DNA of 64,000 bases from Brachypodius melanocephalos. Its lineage: Eukaryota; Chordata; Aves; Passeriformes; Pycnonotidae. The notes beneath the pieces were generated by a model. It ran no database searches. It was not told where the DNA came from and was given only the letters and a program-made list of their open reading frames with translations. The stretch lies in NCBI GenBank assembly GCA_013398615.1, contig VZSR01000514.1, positions 9,396,131 through 9,460,130 of the forward strand, given 5' to 3'. A program made the translations under genes and the position numbers. Below are positions 47,901 to 61,500 of this stretch, one piece after another; positions within the stretch are counted from its first letter, which is position 1, and each line of letters opens with the position of its first letter.

Positions 47901-50900
47901 CAGCAGCTAATCCTGTTTTATTACCATCATTAGCCAAATACATGGAGCATCCACAGAACAGCTGCCTGCTCTTCTTCCTCTTTCTCCCTCTCTTCCTCTC
48001 CCTGCTCTCCAGCCTCTGCATCCTCACACACAAGATAATGCTGTCAGTCCATCCAGGTTACTTTCTCCGAGGACTGCTTTTCTCTCTGTTCTCCATCCCA
48101 CAGGAAAGGTGTTCAGGTTACACAGCTGGCCTGGGTGCCTGCCTCCTGCTCCTGCACGTACACCTCCTCCACCAGCTCCAGGAGGGGCTTTCCCACAGCT
48201 GCATTTAGTTCTGAAAACTTCACCCCCTTTCCTGAGGCTGGATGTGGCCACTATTCGCCAAAAACTGTTGCTCTGTATCCAGCAGCTCCAACCTGGGCTC
48301 ACTCAGCCACCCTCACTGTGCTTTTACACTTTGCCCTCTCCCAAATTCTCTGTGATTCCATTAAACTTGCACTAAAAGGGTCTAAAATCAAGAAGTGCAT
48401 ATGAAAAAAAAATCCTTACAAAGTTTAAAATATAAAAGACTAATAGAACCAAGAAGAGAGAGTGTACAGAGCCTGCACTCAGGGGGAGCCTGTGGGGATT
48501 TGCAACACCTGAGAGGTGAAAATGTGCAAAGATCTATGCCAGGAAGGAAAACTGGGGAGAGTAATCCATGAACATTCAGTTTGGGTTATTTCACAGGGGA
48601 GATGAGGTGAATAAATGAAAAACATCCTTAGAGCCTTTCGTGAAACACTTTGCAGGTTTTATTTATTCAACTTTAGCTGGTCCTTGGACTTCTTTTTTTC
48701 CAAAAGGCATGTGTCCCTTCACTAAAAAGGTGGCTAAAGAATATTCTTTGGTGCTAGTTATACTACCTGTATGGCAAGGAGCAGGCAGGCTTCCTTCCAG
48801 CCTGCAGAAAGAAACAAAGACCGAGCTCACACCTGCATCTCATGCCAAAGTAAGTAAACAAATGCACTGTGAGTTATGGGACCTTCATTCTCTCAGCTGC
48901 CTTTGCTTGTTTGCTTGCCCAGCTCCATTTCTTCATGGCAATGGGCCATTTAAAAAAAATTCTTTGTCTGCTACTATTTACACTCAGATTTTGGTTTTAC
49001 AAAATTTGTCAGGGAGAGCACAAACCATCTTCAAGCCCAGGTGCCTCTTGCTGGGTTTCTCACTCTGTGCTGTGCAGAGCTATCCAGTTCTTCAGAGTAT
49101 AAATCCTCATCAGACCATTTTTTTCCTCAGGTGTGACTTACCTTTTGTCCTTCTGGATGCTTTGGGCTAGGCATTCAGTTTTTGGTACGTTCAAAGCCTG
49201 CCTAAAGTGAGCCACCCTGAAAATTTCTGGGTGTCTTGATCCCTGGGCAACTGCCAGTTAACTGGGCCAGCAGTGATGCTGATGTGGCAGGAATTCCACC
49301 GTCCTTGTGCTGCCTGATAACCAGGAATATCAGATGAAAGGAGCAGAGTGGTCTTCCACCACACTGCAAAGGACAGAAAAAGGGAGCAGAGCAGAAAACA
49401 CCATAAAATAACTTTTGCCTACATCGAATGCTAACTTAGCTGGCTAAAAGCAGCTTGCTTTCTGCATTCTTCGCCCAGCATCAAATGACAGAACCAATAA
49501 TGTTATCATGTGCCAGCCTTGTGCACAAGCCAAGCCTTGCTAATCTCTCCTCACTCATTCTCTCTGCACCGTGTCGCCGTACGCCATCCCAAAGAGCTCA
49601 ATTGTCCCTTTGTCACTTCAGGTACAGTCACCAGCCCTGGTACAAACCCACTCCCCCTCTCCAGAGTCCCCATTGTCCCTGGTTGTTTACTGTGAGTGCG
49701 TTTGCTGTGGGACAGCTGGTGACTTGTGGCACTGGGCATTGTGTTGCTGCCCAGCATCCCCAGCAGGGCACCAGACAAAGCTCAGCAGTGTCTCTGTGAA
49801 CCAGCATCTCAGATGAGGAGGGACCAGATAAAGGAGGGTGCTGAAGCCCTGGCTTATCTTGCATTTCCTTCATGATATCATAACCTTAGAGGGGAAGGCG
49901 CTGTCTCAGTGCAAGGGATTCAGCTGCCTGCATCCTGCACTGCCCCAGCCACAAGAGATAAAGTGATGCTAAACCAATCACCAGCGCTGGGCTCTGTTTG
50001 CAATACACATTCTCACATCATGCCGTGTCATTCAGTGATCCCACACCAAAACCCTAACTCAAAACAACCAGAGGCTGGGGAGTTTGAGTTAAAACAGAGT
50101 TTTCAGACACTCAGCAGTGGCCTCGATGCTGGTTGAGCCCCAGTTTCACCACGAGGGTTTGTGATAAGGGACCAAGCACTTTGGAAATGTCCTACCAACA
50201 TTTCCTGCTTGGTGGAAAGGTTTTCTCCAACATTTACTGTCCACCATGTAGAGAGGAGGAGACTAAGGGGCAAGGGAGAGCCAGAGTGTTTGCGGCTGTC
50301 AAGGAATGGGAGAATGCAAAAGCAAATTAATAAATTGCTTTGCTTTTAGTTGCATGAGACAACTTTACAGACAGAAAGCCACAGGCATAGCTCCAAGGAG
50401 CAGTAAAACAAAACCTACCATCACCAGAGCAGGAAAAAGATAGTATTAGGGAGAAAGGAAGAAACTGAGAGACGAAAAGGTTGAAGAAATGGGTCATTTC
50501 ATCAGTAAGGTAAATCCATACCTTGAATTAACTGTATTTATGCAGTCTGTAGCAGTTTGTAATTATGTTTTGTGAATGTTTTTTCAATCATGCCTGATGG
50601 GTGGCATGATTGAAAAGCACCTAAGAGTGGCTGAGTCAGATCCATCCCACATTCCACAGGACCAGTAGTGGATTCCTGGTCCTCCCAGCTCCTACCAACT
50701 GCCTGGGAGTTTTCTCAGCAGCTATTTTCACCTGAGTCATTGCATTTCACCAGTGATTAATCCAGCCTTCATTCATTTTCTTAGTTAATTTTAAAAAAAT
50801 TTCTATTTCTGTCCTTCACAATATCCTGTGGAAGTGAGTCCCACTATTAAATTTGCGGTGGGCAAAATTTTTTTTTTCCTTTACTTGCCTTACGTGCTGC

Positions 50901-51668
50901 TTGATCTCTGTACCACTTATGTTTGTTTTTATTGTAACAGTCAATAACTGTGCTCTAATTGCATTTGCCTTATGGACCTGATCAGGTTTTCCTCTCTCCT
51001 CCAGATCAGTAGGAGGATTGTTCAGCAGTGTTGGAGAGGGGATATTTCCTCAAGGAGCAGGCAGCAAGGAAGAAGGCAGAAAAAAGAGATGTTAAGAGCA
51101 ACATAACGGAAAGAGCAGGACTCTGGGAATTGAAAAGGTGTGAGGCACGGCTTGGGGTTGAGTGATTGATGCGAGGTCTTAAAGCAAAGCCCAGAATGTG
51201 ATGAGTTTCATTTTCATAAAAAACACTGCAGTCATTATGTGTGACCAGGAGGCTGCACGGCACTAAATATTGCTGATGTTTAAGAGCTTCTTTTTAAGAG
51301 CTCGGGCCTTAAAATATCACGTGTGGGCAGCAGCAAGCAGTTATTTGTGGTGAGTGGTTACCAACAGACAGAGGGCCCAGCTGCCATAAACATTGCAACT
51401 TTATTTTCTTCCTTTGTACTGCTCTTCCCCAAAACGTGCCAAATAAAACACGTCCTCCCAAACAGAGCCGCTGTTATTTTACGGTCCCTCCATGCTGGGC
51501 TAGAAATTGCAGTGTCATGAAAACCTCCTTGAAATAAATAATAAAACAGGATGTTCCTAAGACGGGATCTTGCATCTTGAAGGAGCCTGCACAGCCTCAC
51601 CAACGCCTCACCACATCCACTGCTGGGAGAGGTAACAGCCCTCAGCAATGATGCTTAGTGGTTCAGGC
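44906..51668. other. Intergenic flank, no gene recognised
   Basis: Unique sequence dominates. Two repeat-free AT-rich stretches (46075-46145 and 47695-47845) look like candidate conserved elements. Open frames at 46284-46832 (182 codons) and 48640-49170 (176 codons) show no domain, and I do not call them genes. Confidence 0.65.
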
Positions 51669-51909
51669 AGGGTAGGGTAGGATAGGGTAGGGTAGGGTAG
51701 GGTAGGGTAGGATAAGGTAGGGTAAGGTAGGGTAGGGTAGGATAAGGTAGGGTAGGGCAGGGTAGGGTAGGGTAGGGTAAGGTAGTGTTAGGGTTAGGGT
51801 TAAATTTAGGGTTAGGGTTAGGGTAATGTAGGGTAGGGTAGAGAGGGGTAGGGTGAGGTAGGGTAGGGTAATGCAGGGTAGGGTAGGGTAACGTAGGGTA
51901 GTGCAGGTT
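51669..51909 (+). repeat. GGGTA satellite with embedded interstitial telomeric repeat
   Basis: About 240 bases consist almost entirely of a pentanucleotide GGGTA (AGGGT) array with scattered variants (GGATA, AAGGT). In its second half, at 51788-51823, the array switches to six hexamers in perfect register: two TTAGGG, one TTAAAT and three TTAGGG, the vertebrate telomere sequence in the G-rich orientation. The plus strand has dense GGG runs and could form G-quadruplexes. A short CR1 tail follows the array. Confidence 0.95.
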
Positions 51910-51941
51910 ATTTATTCCAGGAAATGTGGAATAAATAATTT

Positions 51942-51990
51942 ATGGCCTTTAACAAGGCCTTTTCCAACCTAAGTAGTTCTGTGAAATACA
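51942..51990 (+). mobile_element. Short CR1 3' tail fragment
   Basis: Only the last bases of a CR1 3' end are recognisable: CAAGGCCTTTTCCAACCTAA followed by AGTTCTGTGA. It directly follows the GGGTA satellite and a hairpin. Confidence 0.6.
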
Positions 51991-52413
51991 TATTCCACTC
52001 CATTTCCATGCTCTGCATTCATCTGCAAAAAAGAACTTTTCCTTTTGAATGGACCAGTAGCCCATGAGAATATGCAATGTGCCTTCTGCACTGTGGTTTG
52101 CTCATCACCATGGCTGGTTTTTTTATATGTAAAACCTCTGCCCAATAGGTTTGAAACTGCAACAAGGCAAGATAATGAAAGCAAAAGGATGGAAAGAAGA
52201 AAATGAATCTCAAGACACAGAAATATGAGCGTGATTATGTCAAATGTACACATGATGCAGGTTCCAGAATGAAGGGCAAGATGGAGAGGAGAACCAGAAG
52301 CATACCAAGATGGAATCATGATATGAGATCTACAGAGTTTTTCCAGGGAGGAAAAAGACTTTGTCTGATACATTCAAATGAGTCAAAAACAAAAAAAAAA
52401 GGAAGATGAGGAA

Positions 52414-52465
52414 ATGAGGAAACAAAAAAAATGAGGAAACAAAAAAAATGAGGAAACAGAAAAAA
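52414..52465 (+). repeat. 17-bp minisatellite, three units
   Basis: Three head-to-tail copies of ATGAGGAAACAAAAAAA start at 52414, 52431 and 52448. The first two are identical and the third has a G substitution. A partial preceding unit (GATGAGGAA) starts at 52405. Confidence 0.9.
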
Positions 52466-55148
52466 GCAAGATCAATGCCCATTTATATTAAAAATAAATC
52501 TAAATTTTTAGCTGGACACAGCATTAATCATGATCTAGACTGAGAACTGCCGAGAGCACAGCCCCAGAGCAAAATACATCTTCCCTCCTGTGCCTGACTG
52601 AAAGTGATGCTTTCCTGGCATGGGTTGGCTTCTCTGGGGAAGTCTCCTGCCACCAGCCATGGGTGGTGTGTTTGGACATTGGGATCACTCCCAGACAACA
52701 TTCACTTCCAGCTGGGAATCAGTCAGATCACAATCCTACAGGACAGGGGAGAGGACCTCCAAAGCCTGATGAAGCATCAGGTACTTCTGTGCAGAGACTT
52801 ATTTTTTCTTAATAAAATAAGACAGCACTTGTGAGAGTCATGTACTTCGAAGTCCAAACATTTTGCTGCATTAGACTTTTTTCTATGAGTGAAATCCATC
52901 ATTCTGTGAATAAAGTACCTCTAATACAATGGCATCCAGCAGTAAACACAAATATCAGTGATTTCTTCAAGGAGTAACCCAGCAAAAATACACCTTCTCC
53001 TTCCATACTTTTAACATATATTTAGGAAAGAAATTTTTTTTTTAATCATTTTTTCATTTTACTTCCCTGACTTTTTCTTCAAGATGTGCAGTGACATTTC
53101 AGGTAAGGCAGCAGACCAGAGCACTGCTTCCCACATTGTTATGCAGACAACAGAGGCTGCAGTTTTAAAATTTATCTGTCTTTTTTTTTTTTCCACCACT
53201 GACAACAAGAACAAGCAGACCATGCCGTAAAGCTCCTCCATGCCTTCTTCCAAATTCTGCTACAGCACAAATGCCAGTAAAAATAATAATTTTCTGCTGG
53301 GCTGTGTGGAGCAATATTCCCCTGGAAGCAATGTTGAGGCTCTGGCTGCCCACAGGCACAGCCCAAAGCCATGGATGCTGCATAAAAAATTTTCCTGAAG
53401 TTTGGATTTGGAAAATAAGATAAATACATTTTAAAGAACCCTCACTAAATGAAGTCTCATTTTTGGAAGGGTGTGGGTTTAGGGGTTTTGTATAATGATA
53501 ATAACAATAATAGTAATAATAATTTCATTTGAAGCAGCATATCAGAGGACTTAATTTAAGAAAGCAGATTGTGATAAATGGGAAAGTTACAGAGAGCACT
53601 TAGAGATCCCAAAGGAATGACCAGGAGGTGAGGAGGGCAGGAATCTGCTCACCCAGGATATGTGCAGAGGACTCAAAGCCTTTTAATTCTCTGCCCATAA
53701 CTAGTGGTGGGAAAAGTTGAACACATCCAGACCTTTAATTACCTAACTGTTCTTTTGGATGAGGCAAGCAGCCTAAGAGGTGGTGTTGGTGCTGCAGCAG
53801 ATGAGATCTGCAGATCCCAGCTCACATCTGATCACGGGCTCAAATCCGTGGGTGCAAAATTAAAGGCTGAATTCCAACCAACTTTTAAAAGTTGCCTTTC
53901 AAGTGGTGAAACAAGAGCCTCTGCCCATTCCCCAGCTGCCTGTGATTTATCTGGGCTGAAAGCTTGCCCGGCATCATTGGCAGGTAAAGAGGCCCTCAAG
54001 CCTGGTATTGAGGCTAGAGAGAGTTAAGGGTACTTTTGCATGTAAAGAGGGTTTGGGAAAGGAATGCCTTGAATTTTGATGATATTGGCCTGGTTCTCAG
54101 CTCCGGGGCGGTAATGCAAAGCAGCACTACTGCATTCCACTTGCCAGTGCTGAGGAGCAAGAATTAACCACAAGTGAGCAGTGCAGGCAAGTGATTAAAC
54201 CAGGGCTGCCCTCCCTCTCCCTCCCCAGCCAGGATGAACAGTGCTGCAGCAAATAACAGGAAGGCTGCAACAGTCAGGCAGAAGCTGCAATATTTTTTTT
54301 AAAAATTATGAAATTGCTTTTTTTTCTGGCCTGAGAGACTCAGATAAAAGATGTTTCCTTCACATTGGGTGAGCTCTGCAGGGTCATCTCCATAGCAGGT
54401 ATTTTCAGTGCTGAACTCCTGTGTACCAGCCTTTCCAAAACTGATCCAGGACAACACCCACCTATCCTAATCCCAATTCTGAGCTCCTTGCAGTGGGGAG
54501 CAGAAAGCAGGATGGCTTTGGAGGATATTCTGGGAAGGCTGGGCACCGCTGAAGGTTGGCAGAGGAGGAGCTTTGCTCAGTGCTGTGCAGAGCTCAATCT
54601 TTCCATTCAGAGGTCCAGGCCTGAATGCAGTGCCCAGATGGTCTCTCAGCCTGCAGAGAGCCACATCCTTGTTTTCCTGGGAGGAGAGAACTCCAGAGGC
54701 TCTGGGATGGCCGTGGTTCCTCAGCTCAGATCCTGTCTCATGGGCAGGGCTGGAAGTGAAGAAAGGTAGAAGCTCTCTCTAAGCAACTTCAAGGCCACAT
54801 CCACATTTTAAAATATAAGTAAGACCTAGGGAGAAGCCTGCCCCAGTCCCACATAACATCCGTGTGACTCTCAGCAGCTCTGCTGCTCCTCTCCCCTCTT
54901 CTGCTGGCACTCACCCTGGACTGGTGCTGTCAGCTTGTTCACCACATCAGGGGAAACCAAACCAGATCAAACTCTTCATTCTGCCAAAAGGAGAGGAAAC
55001 ATCTCTCATCTCGTTGCCAGCAGCAGCCATGCAGCTCCACCAGCAGGCTCCACTACAGCAAATCCAGCTCTGCTTCATCTCTGTAACCTGGCTCCACTCC
55101 GTGGGAACACAGCTTCTGCCCTGTGTGTTCTCCCAAGGAGATTGCAGA

Positions 55149-55206
55149 GGTCCCTGCAGCCATGCAAGAGGACCATGCAACATGCGAGGTCCCTGCAGCC
55201 ATGCAC
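55149..55206 (+). repeat. Short direct duplication
   Basis: The 18-base unit GGTCCCTGCAGCCATGCA occurs at 55149-55166 and again at 55189-55206, with a related CCATGCAACATGCGA between. It appears to be a small local duplication. Confidence 0.75.
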
Positions 55207-55462
55207 TGTCCTCTGCAAGGTCTGCTCCATTGCTGAGGACTGTCTGAAATGCTGCTGAAAATCCCAAGGTAGCATTTGGCTCTACAGACTTGAAACAGAA
55301 CAACAAAACTGGGTGCCACAGACCCAGCACAGTCAGGAAATGCCTGATGTTTGGGGAGCAAAGGGCTGGCCCAGCCACTGCCTTCCATGTGGAGAGATTC
55401 ACCTGCTCACTCCATAAATGCTTTCCAACCCTCTGACATCACCAATGAAGCCCTCATATATT

Positions 55463-55537
55463 CACAAAACCACAGAGTGGTTTGGACTGGGAGGGAAATT
55501 AAAGCCCATCCAGTTCCAGACCCCTGCCAAGGGCAGC
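55463..55537 (-). mobile_element. Short CR1 3'-end fragment, minus orientation
   Basis: The plus strand reads CACAAAACCACAGAGTGGTT, TGGACTGGGAGGGAAATTAA, then CCAGTTCCAGACCCCTGCCA. This is the reverse complement of a degraded CR1 3' end. Only about 75 bases are recognisable. Confidence 0.75.
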
Positions 55538-58500
55538 TGGTTTTGTCTCCAAATGGTGAACACCAGGAGGACAGACTTTTCCCTTTTCTCTTTCTCCTGT
55601 TGACATCACCATTTCAAACAAAGGTCTTTTGGGAACTAGCTGCTTTCTGGAGTTTAACCCTGATGACTCTTCAATCCTCAGGAGCTTGAGACAGTCCCTG
55701 GAAAGCCTCACCCTCAAATCCTGCATTTTGATAATATTATCCTCTTATATCAATGCTCCTTCCCTTTTTCAGGTAGACAGCTCTCCTGAGCTGCCAGCAG
55801 GCTGGGAATGCATCACCAGAGCTGCAGAGGAGAAGGTGATGACTGAGGCAGTGGGGAGAGAACCATGTCAGAACAGGAATGGGGAGGAGGAGTGGTCCCT
55901 CTGAGTCACTGCTTCCCCTGGCAGGATGGATTTATCCCAAACCAAGCTGCAAAGACAACACTGCAGCCCAACGCAGCCTCTCCTCATTTTGTGCTCAAGC
56001 CCTGTGCCACATCCCTCACTGGGCCTGTGCCATGCCCACATGGTCACATCACCTTTGCTTGTAGCCCAAAGGGAAGGAGGTGTCCTGGTGGCCACATTGG
56101 GGTGGCACTGAGCTGGCCCATGGCTGATGATTTCACTGGCCATTTCCTTGGTAGCCATTATGACTTGGATGACAATTCTCATTTCAAATCCTAATTTTAA
56201 TTACATTTAATGACAGGTTCTTTCTTTCTCCCTGATTTCTGCCTGGTTACTCACGGTGAACCAAAGAGCCAAATTTCAAAATTAACTCTGGTTTCCAGAC
56301 TGCCTTTCACACTTGCTGTTAATACCATTAGTACTCTACGTTATTCCCACAGATACATGACCAGGCAAACACACACAGTCCCTGCCCTGCAGGAATTTTG
56401 GTAGAGACTTGAGCTGTGACCAGGAACGAGCCCTGACAGTGCAGGGGATGGAGAGAATGAGGTAATGAGTCTGCAGGCACGTGCACAGCTCCGTGGATTT
56501 CTGCTGAGAGATCAAATCATTTACTTCTTTGTTGTTGCTGTTGTTTATTTAATTATTAAACTCAGAAGAATTCCTAGCAATCCTCATGGGGTCTGGAACC
56601 ACGGGATTTGATTCAGGTCTACCGCTTGTGTCTAAATTAAAAATGGAAAACAGATGGTGGGTTATTGGATGGCTGCAGCAGAAGCTGACAATCTGTTCGG
56701 TCCCCGTGCCGGCAGGGGAGTGAGTGCTGCAAGATGTGGAATCCATCCCTAGCTGTGTGTCACAGGTGCTGATCCAGTGTCTCTGCACAGAAAGGAAGCA
56801 GCCAGACTTACGTCCTCCAGCCAAACTGGCTCTGAAGGTTACTTACAAAGGGAAAGAAGATGAAAGGGTTCAGTTTGTGTCCATCCCAAATGTTCACCAA
56901 ACCTAAAACCCTTCAGGGCAGCCCGAATCAAAACCTGCCCTGTCTGCAGATAATGGAAACTGAGATATTTAAGGTTTAAAAACTCAATGTATTAAAATAT
57001 TATCAAATCCTCTGTTTTGCTGTAACTGTGTTATCAGCAGAGCCAAGGAGAAGGCTGGTGATAAAAGACACAGGCTGAATGAAGAAACCAGAATTTCAAG
57101 GAGCAAAAAATAAATCAGGTCAACACCCAGGGAAGGGCAGTATTGGACAATGATCGTGAGAGGAGGTGGATACAACTCAGGTGTGTTTCTGCAGTGAAGG
57201 ACAAGGAGAGGCTGAGCTAAGAGGGTGTTTTTTACATGGATATGCAGTGTCTCCTTAAACAGCTTAGGGAACAAAATACATTGCCAAAATGATTTGTGAA
57301 ATCATAAGGCCACAGAAAATTAATATTTCACACTTCTGTTAAATACATGTTGTACACACAACTCACCTTGGCAGTGTTCATTTCTCAGGCTCCCTTTCAG
57401 ACCAATCACTCTTTTCGCAATCTCCATATCCCAAGTTCTCCTGGTGAGCATTTGACAAGTGCTTTGGACGTGACATAAATCCCTACCTAGCACTGCATGG
57501 GCAGCAATCCTTTGGGAAACCTTCCCCAAGGAGGCAGGAGTATTTCCTGGGCCAAGCAGAAGCAACTGCACACTCTCAGGATGATGCTGTCCATTTGGGC
57601 TGATTTAGCAGAAACCTTTGGAACAAGGGAAAGGAATCGTGATGCTGGTGAGGGTCTGGTAAGACCAAAGTTCAGGATTCGTCTCTGCCCCATTAAGACA
57701 CTGCACAAGGCATTTAATCCTGCTTTTCAGGTCTTCTCTGTAAAAGAGGAGCAGGGGGATTCTTCCTCCCAAATGAAGGGAGATGCAAGGGCCAGGTCAT
57801 CACCACGTGGCAGACGCTGCACAAATGGGACAACGATTACTACAGAGAAGTGCTTTAAGTTGAAGTCCTTTAAAGCTTTCTTAGCAAATGAAGGCTGAAA
57901 TATGCTTAAGGCTTGAGGAAATTTAATGCAATATTTTCTAGAACTGTCTGTAGAGAGGGGTAGGATGGTTTCTCCCCCATTGCCCTCATCAGGGTAGAGC
58001 CTGCACCACAGATGCTGCAGAGCAGTGAAAGCTCCACACCCCAGTCTGCTGCAGTGTGGAATTAAAAGACATTTCTTGCACTTCAGGAATGGTGAACTTC
58101 AGCAGGCACTCCCTGCACTCTCAGCCTGCTGAATACCTGCCAAGAAAAGAAGCCTGTCATTTCTGTAACAGCATGCATCTTTTGTTTGCCATGGTATTTT
58201 TCAGGGGGAGCATTGAATCCGCTTTAGTAAAAAATTAACATCTGGAGATTCTCAGTTTTGAAAGAGCAGGTGATGTGTTTGGCAAAGGACAAATCCATGA
58301 CAAAGAATTTAATAAAAGAGGGAGACAGGATAGCTCATGGGATCATTACTTTAAACTTCCAACTGCAGTGTGAAATGGTGCTTACCAATAGCAAATGGTA
58401 GAGTACTGCTAAATGTTAATATCCTCTGCATCACACCATTATTTACATATATATTAAAATGACCACGGCTTCCCTGTTTGTGCTTCCTTGCTGGAAACAT

Positions 58501-61500
58501 TCTGGGGAAACAAGATTATTAATGGAAAATTCATAAAACCAAGCAATCACATGGAAATATTGGAGGGCATTTTTAAAATGTGAATTCCTGAACTCATAAG
58601 CATTCCCATTTTCTCAGGAAATCTGCTCCCAAGAGTTGCCTTTGTGACCAGTGTTGGGTGTTCACACAAATACAGGATATATCCACAGTGATCCATTGCC
58701 TGGCAGCACACAGGAGCCTGCAGGGAAGGGGAATTTGAAAGTGTAAGATTGCTATAACAAATAAACAGCCAGCCAACCTAGAGATTTCTTTTCCCTTATA
58801 TATTCTTGCAAAAGTTATGATATATTTAATTGGTCTGTGGATAACATACATAGCAACTGAAAATTTCAGGTTTGAATTTCTGGTTTGTACTTGCTCTGGA
58901 CAATTAAGTACCTTGGCCTTTTTAGCCACAGATTGTCTGGGACAACCCAAGAATCAAGTCACGCTCTTCCATCCCAAATACAGACAACTCCTTGCGCACT
59001 ACAATGCAAAAAAGATATTTTTACCACTCCTTTTGCAGCTTCTTTATGCTTTTAACGGTTAGACTGGAGAAAACCTTGTGTATTTAGGAGCCTTGAAAAT
59101 AGGCAGGAGCTAAAGACATGCAATAAAGATTGTTTAAGACCAAATTCATTCTGGCAGCTCCTGCTACAAGTCAGGAGATTTCCTTGGTGGATCTGTTTGG
59201 CTCCAGGTGCCTGCAGTCTCTGCTATGTGCTGAAATGTGTCAGATCCTCTCACACCCACCCATTTCCCTTTTGCTCTTCCAACAGGACACTGGTCCAGTG
59301 GCCACCCTGCAAAGCAGCTGCCCATTGTCAGGGGCCACCAGAGCAGAATCACACTCTTGCTGTTTGAAGGACAGGTGAAAGCGAAGAAGTCAAGGTCAAG
59401 ACTTTCCTTGTCAAAGTAAAAGGTGACAAGTTCATTTTCTCTCTCCCCTTTAACTGGTTTGAGAGAGGGACAAATTAACTTGGGCTACAAAATTGCTCCT
59501 AAACCTTGGAGACCATGGGGGAAGAGAAGGAACTGTCCTGTCATCTGAAAAACCAAATTAAGTGAAATGCTAAACCCACAAGATTTGTTTACTACAGGAA
59601 GCACTTACGTTTCCAGAGCTGAGAGCAGTTTCTTCACAGCCCTGATTGAAATTACTCATCAAAACATTACACAGAATTAACTTCATTTCATACCATGGAC
59701 AATTATGCAGCTTGGGTGGAGTGGAAAATATCCAGAGTGTTATTAGTTGTGCTTAGCAGAGGCATGTGGCAAAATGTCTCCATTTTTCCTGTCTAAGAGC
59801 TGTGTGCCAATGTAGATTTTTACCAAGAAAAGCAAAGGTGAGCAGGAATGAATAGGAGCTGGAAAAGCTCAGACGTTAAAGCAGCAACACAGGAATGAAC
59901 AGCAGTGGAATAAAGAGTTTCTCAAAGACAAGTTTTGCCCCTTGTTCCTCCTACAAACCCATTTCAGAACCAAACCAGAGAGAGAAAATAGGTTGTGTGG
60001 TGCATGATATGAACGGTTTATTACAGGACAAACAGCTCTTTTTTCACGAAACCTCTTGGATGTTAGAGGGCTGGGATAGGGTTTAGATGAACCCTCCTGT
60101 CCTCAACTCCTGCCCATGCTATGATGTGCTCACATGTGACAACCACATTTGAAAGAAAAATCATGTATTTTTCTTTGATTAAGCTATTACTGCATCCTCC
60201 TCTAGCAAAGTCACAGGATGAGGCTCCTTACAATGCCTTTTAGTGGTGCTAGAGAAGGCTGGACAGGCAGCTCATTTAGGAAAGAGAAACATAGAAAATA
60301 GAACCAGTGCAAACTCAGGCATGGCTGGGACCAGATTGTTCTGGTGCTGCTGGTTTTAGTAGCACAGCCTGGACTAGGGCACTGTTTTTCAAGTAACTAT
60401 TGAAGTAAGGCACTATTTTTCTAATCCAGAGTGGATTAACATTTCACCTAAGGCATAAAGGCTTATTGTCATAAATCCATCGCAAAATTACAGCAATTAT
60501 AAACGAGAAATGCACTTCAAGAAAATGAACTCGGTTTGGGGGCGGTGGAGGGAATACTTACTAGGGCACCACAGCTGAAAAAGCCTCATGCTGACAAAGC
60601 ATGTTAAAGATTTCATGTAGGACTCTTATCATAGCCAGCTCGTGTTTGCACAGCCTTTCAGTCAAATGGGTTTTACTAAAGGATATTTGAACAAGAAAAG
60701 AACGCTTGAATCAGGCAGACACCACGGATGAAAGACTCCCAATTTTGACAAAGCTCACACACACAAGCTTAAAACAAAAGCATGAAACTCCTCCAGCTTT
60801 ATGGCCAAGTTTATTCCTTTCATAGCACTGGCTTTCAAATATTTTGTAAAAAAATGTTGCCATAACAATGAAGCGTGAATAGGCAAATCCATGTATTCCC
60901 AGTTGTTGTCCCAAGCAAACAAGAAAAACATTTCACACTTCACGATTAATACAATGTCCCTTTGTCCCAACACATGAAAGAGCTATTTAAAACAAATAAA
61001 TGAAGAGATAGCTACATTTTCGTGGAAGTCTGGAATTTTTTAAAAAAACATCCGATGTATTTTCACATTTTGTTTTGCAATTGAATCCTTTCCACCAGCT
61101 CCAACCACACAATACCACCAAAAAATGCCAGAGGAGCTATAGAAGGGCAATATGTTGTGTGCTGCAGTTGCCTGTCATCAACTGAGAAAATATTAAGGTA
61201 ATTACAAACCTTGCTAGGAAACCCTGGGGCCTCTGCCCTCGAGTGCTGAAGACCAGTGCCAATGCATTGACAAAATAAAATCCAGAATTTGCCCCAGGAT
61301 GTCAATCTGTAAATAGCTGTTGATATATGGCTTTGTTGACAAACTGGTTCAGACAGGAACAGCTTCAGTCTCTTCCAGCTGAGGCATTCCTGGTGCATCC
61401 ACCACCACAGCGTCACCCCAAGCAACATTTTAAAAACTAATTTATGGCTCCAGCTGGGTTTTTGGAAGACCAAAGCCCTCAGGGTGACTGACATCCCTGA

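Larger units (their letters stand above)
51991..55462. other. Intergenic flank, no gene recognised
   Basis: It contains the 17-bp minisatellite, a T run near 53179-53192, an AAT-type simple repeat near 53497-53525 and the small duplication at 55149. No exon is recognised. Confidence 0.65.

Noticed and set aside
48640..49170. 176-codon open frame
   Set aside because: No recognisable domain, and T-rich and A-rich runs inside; judged a chance frame.
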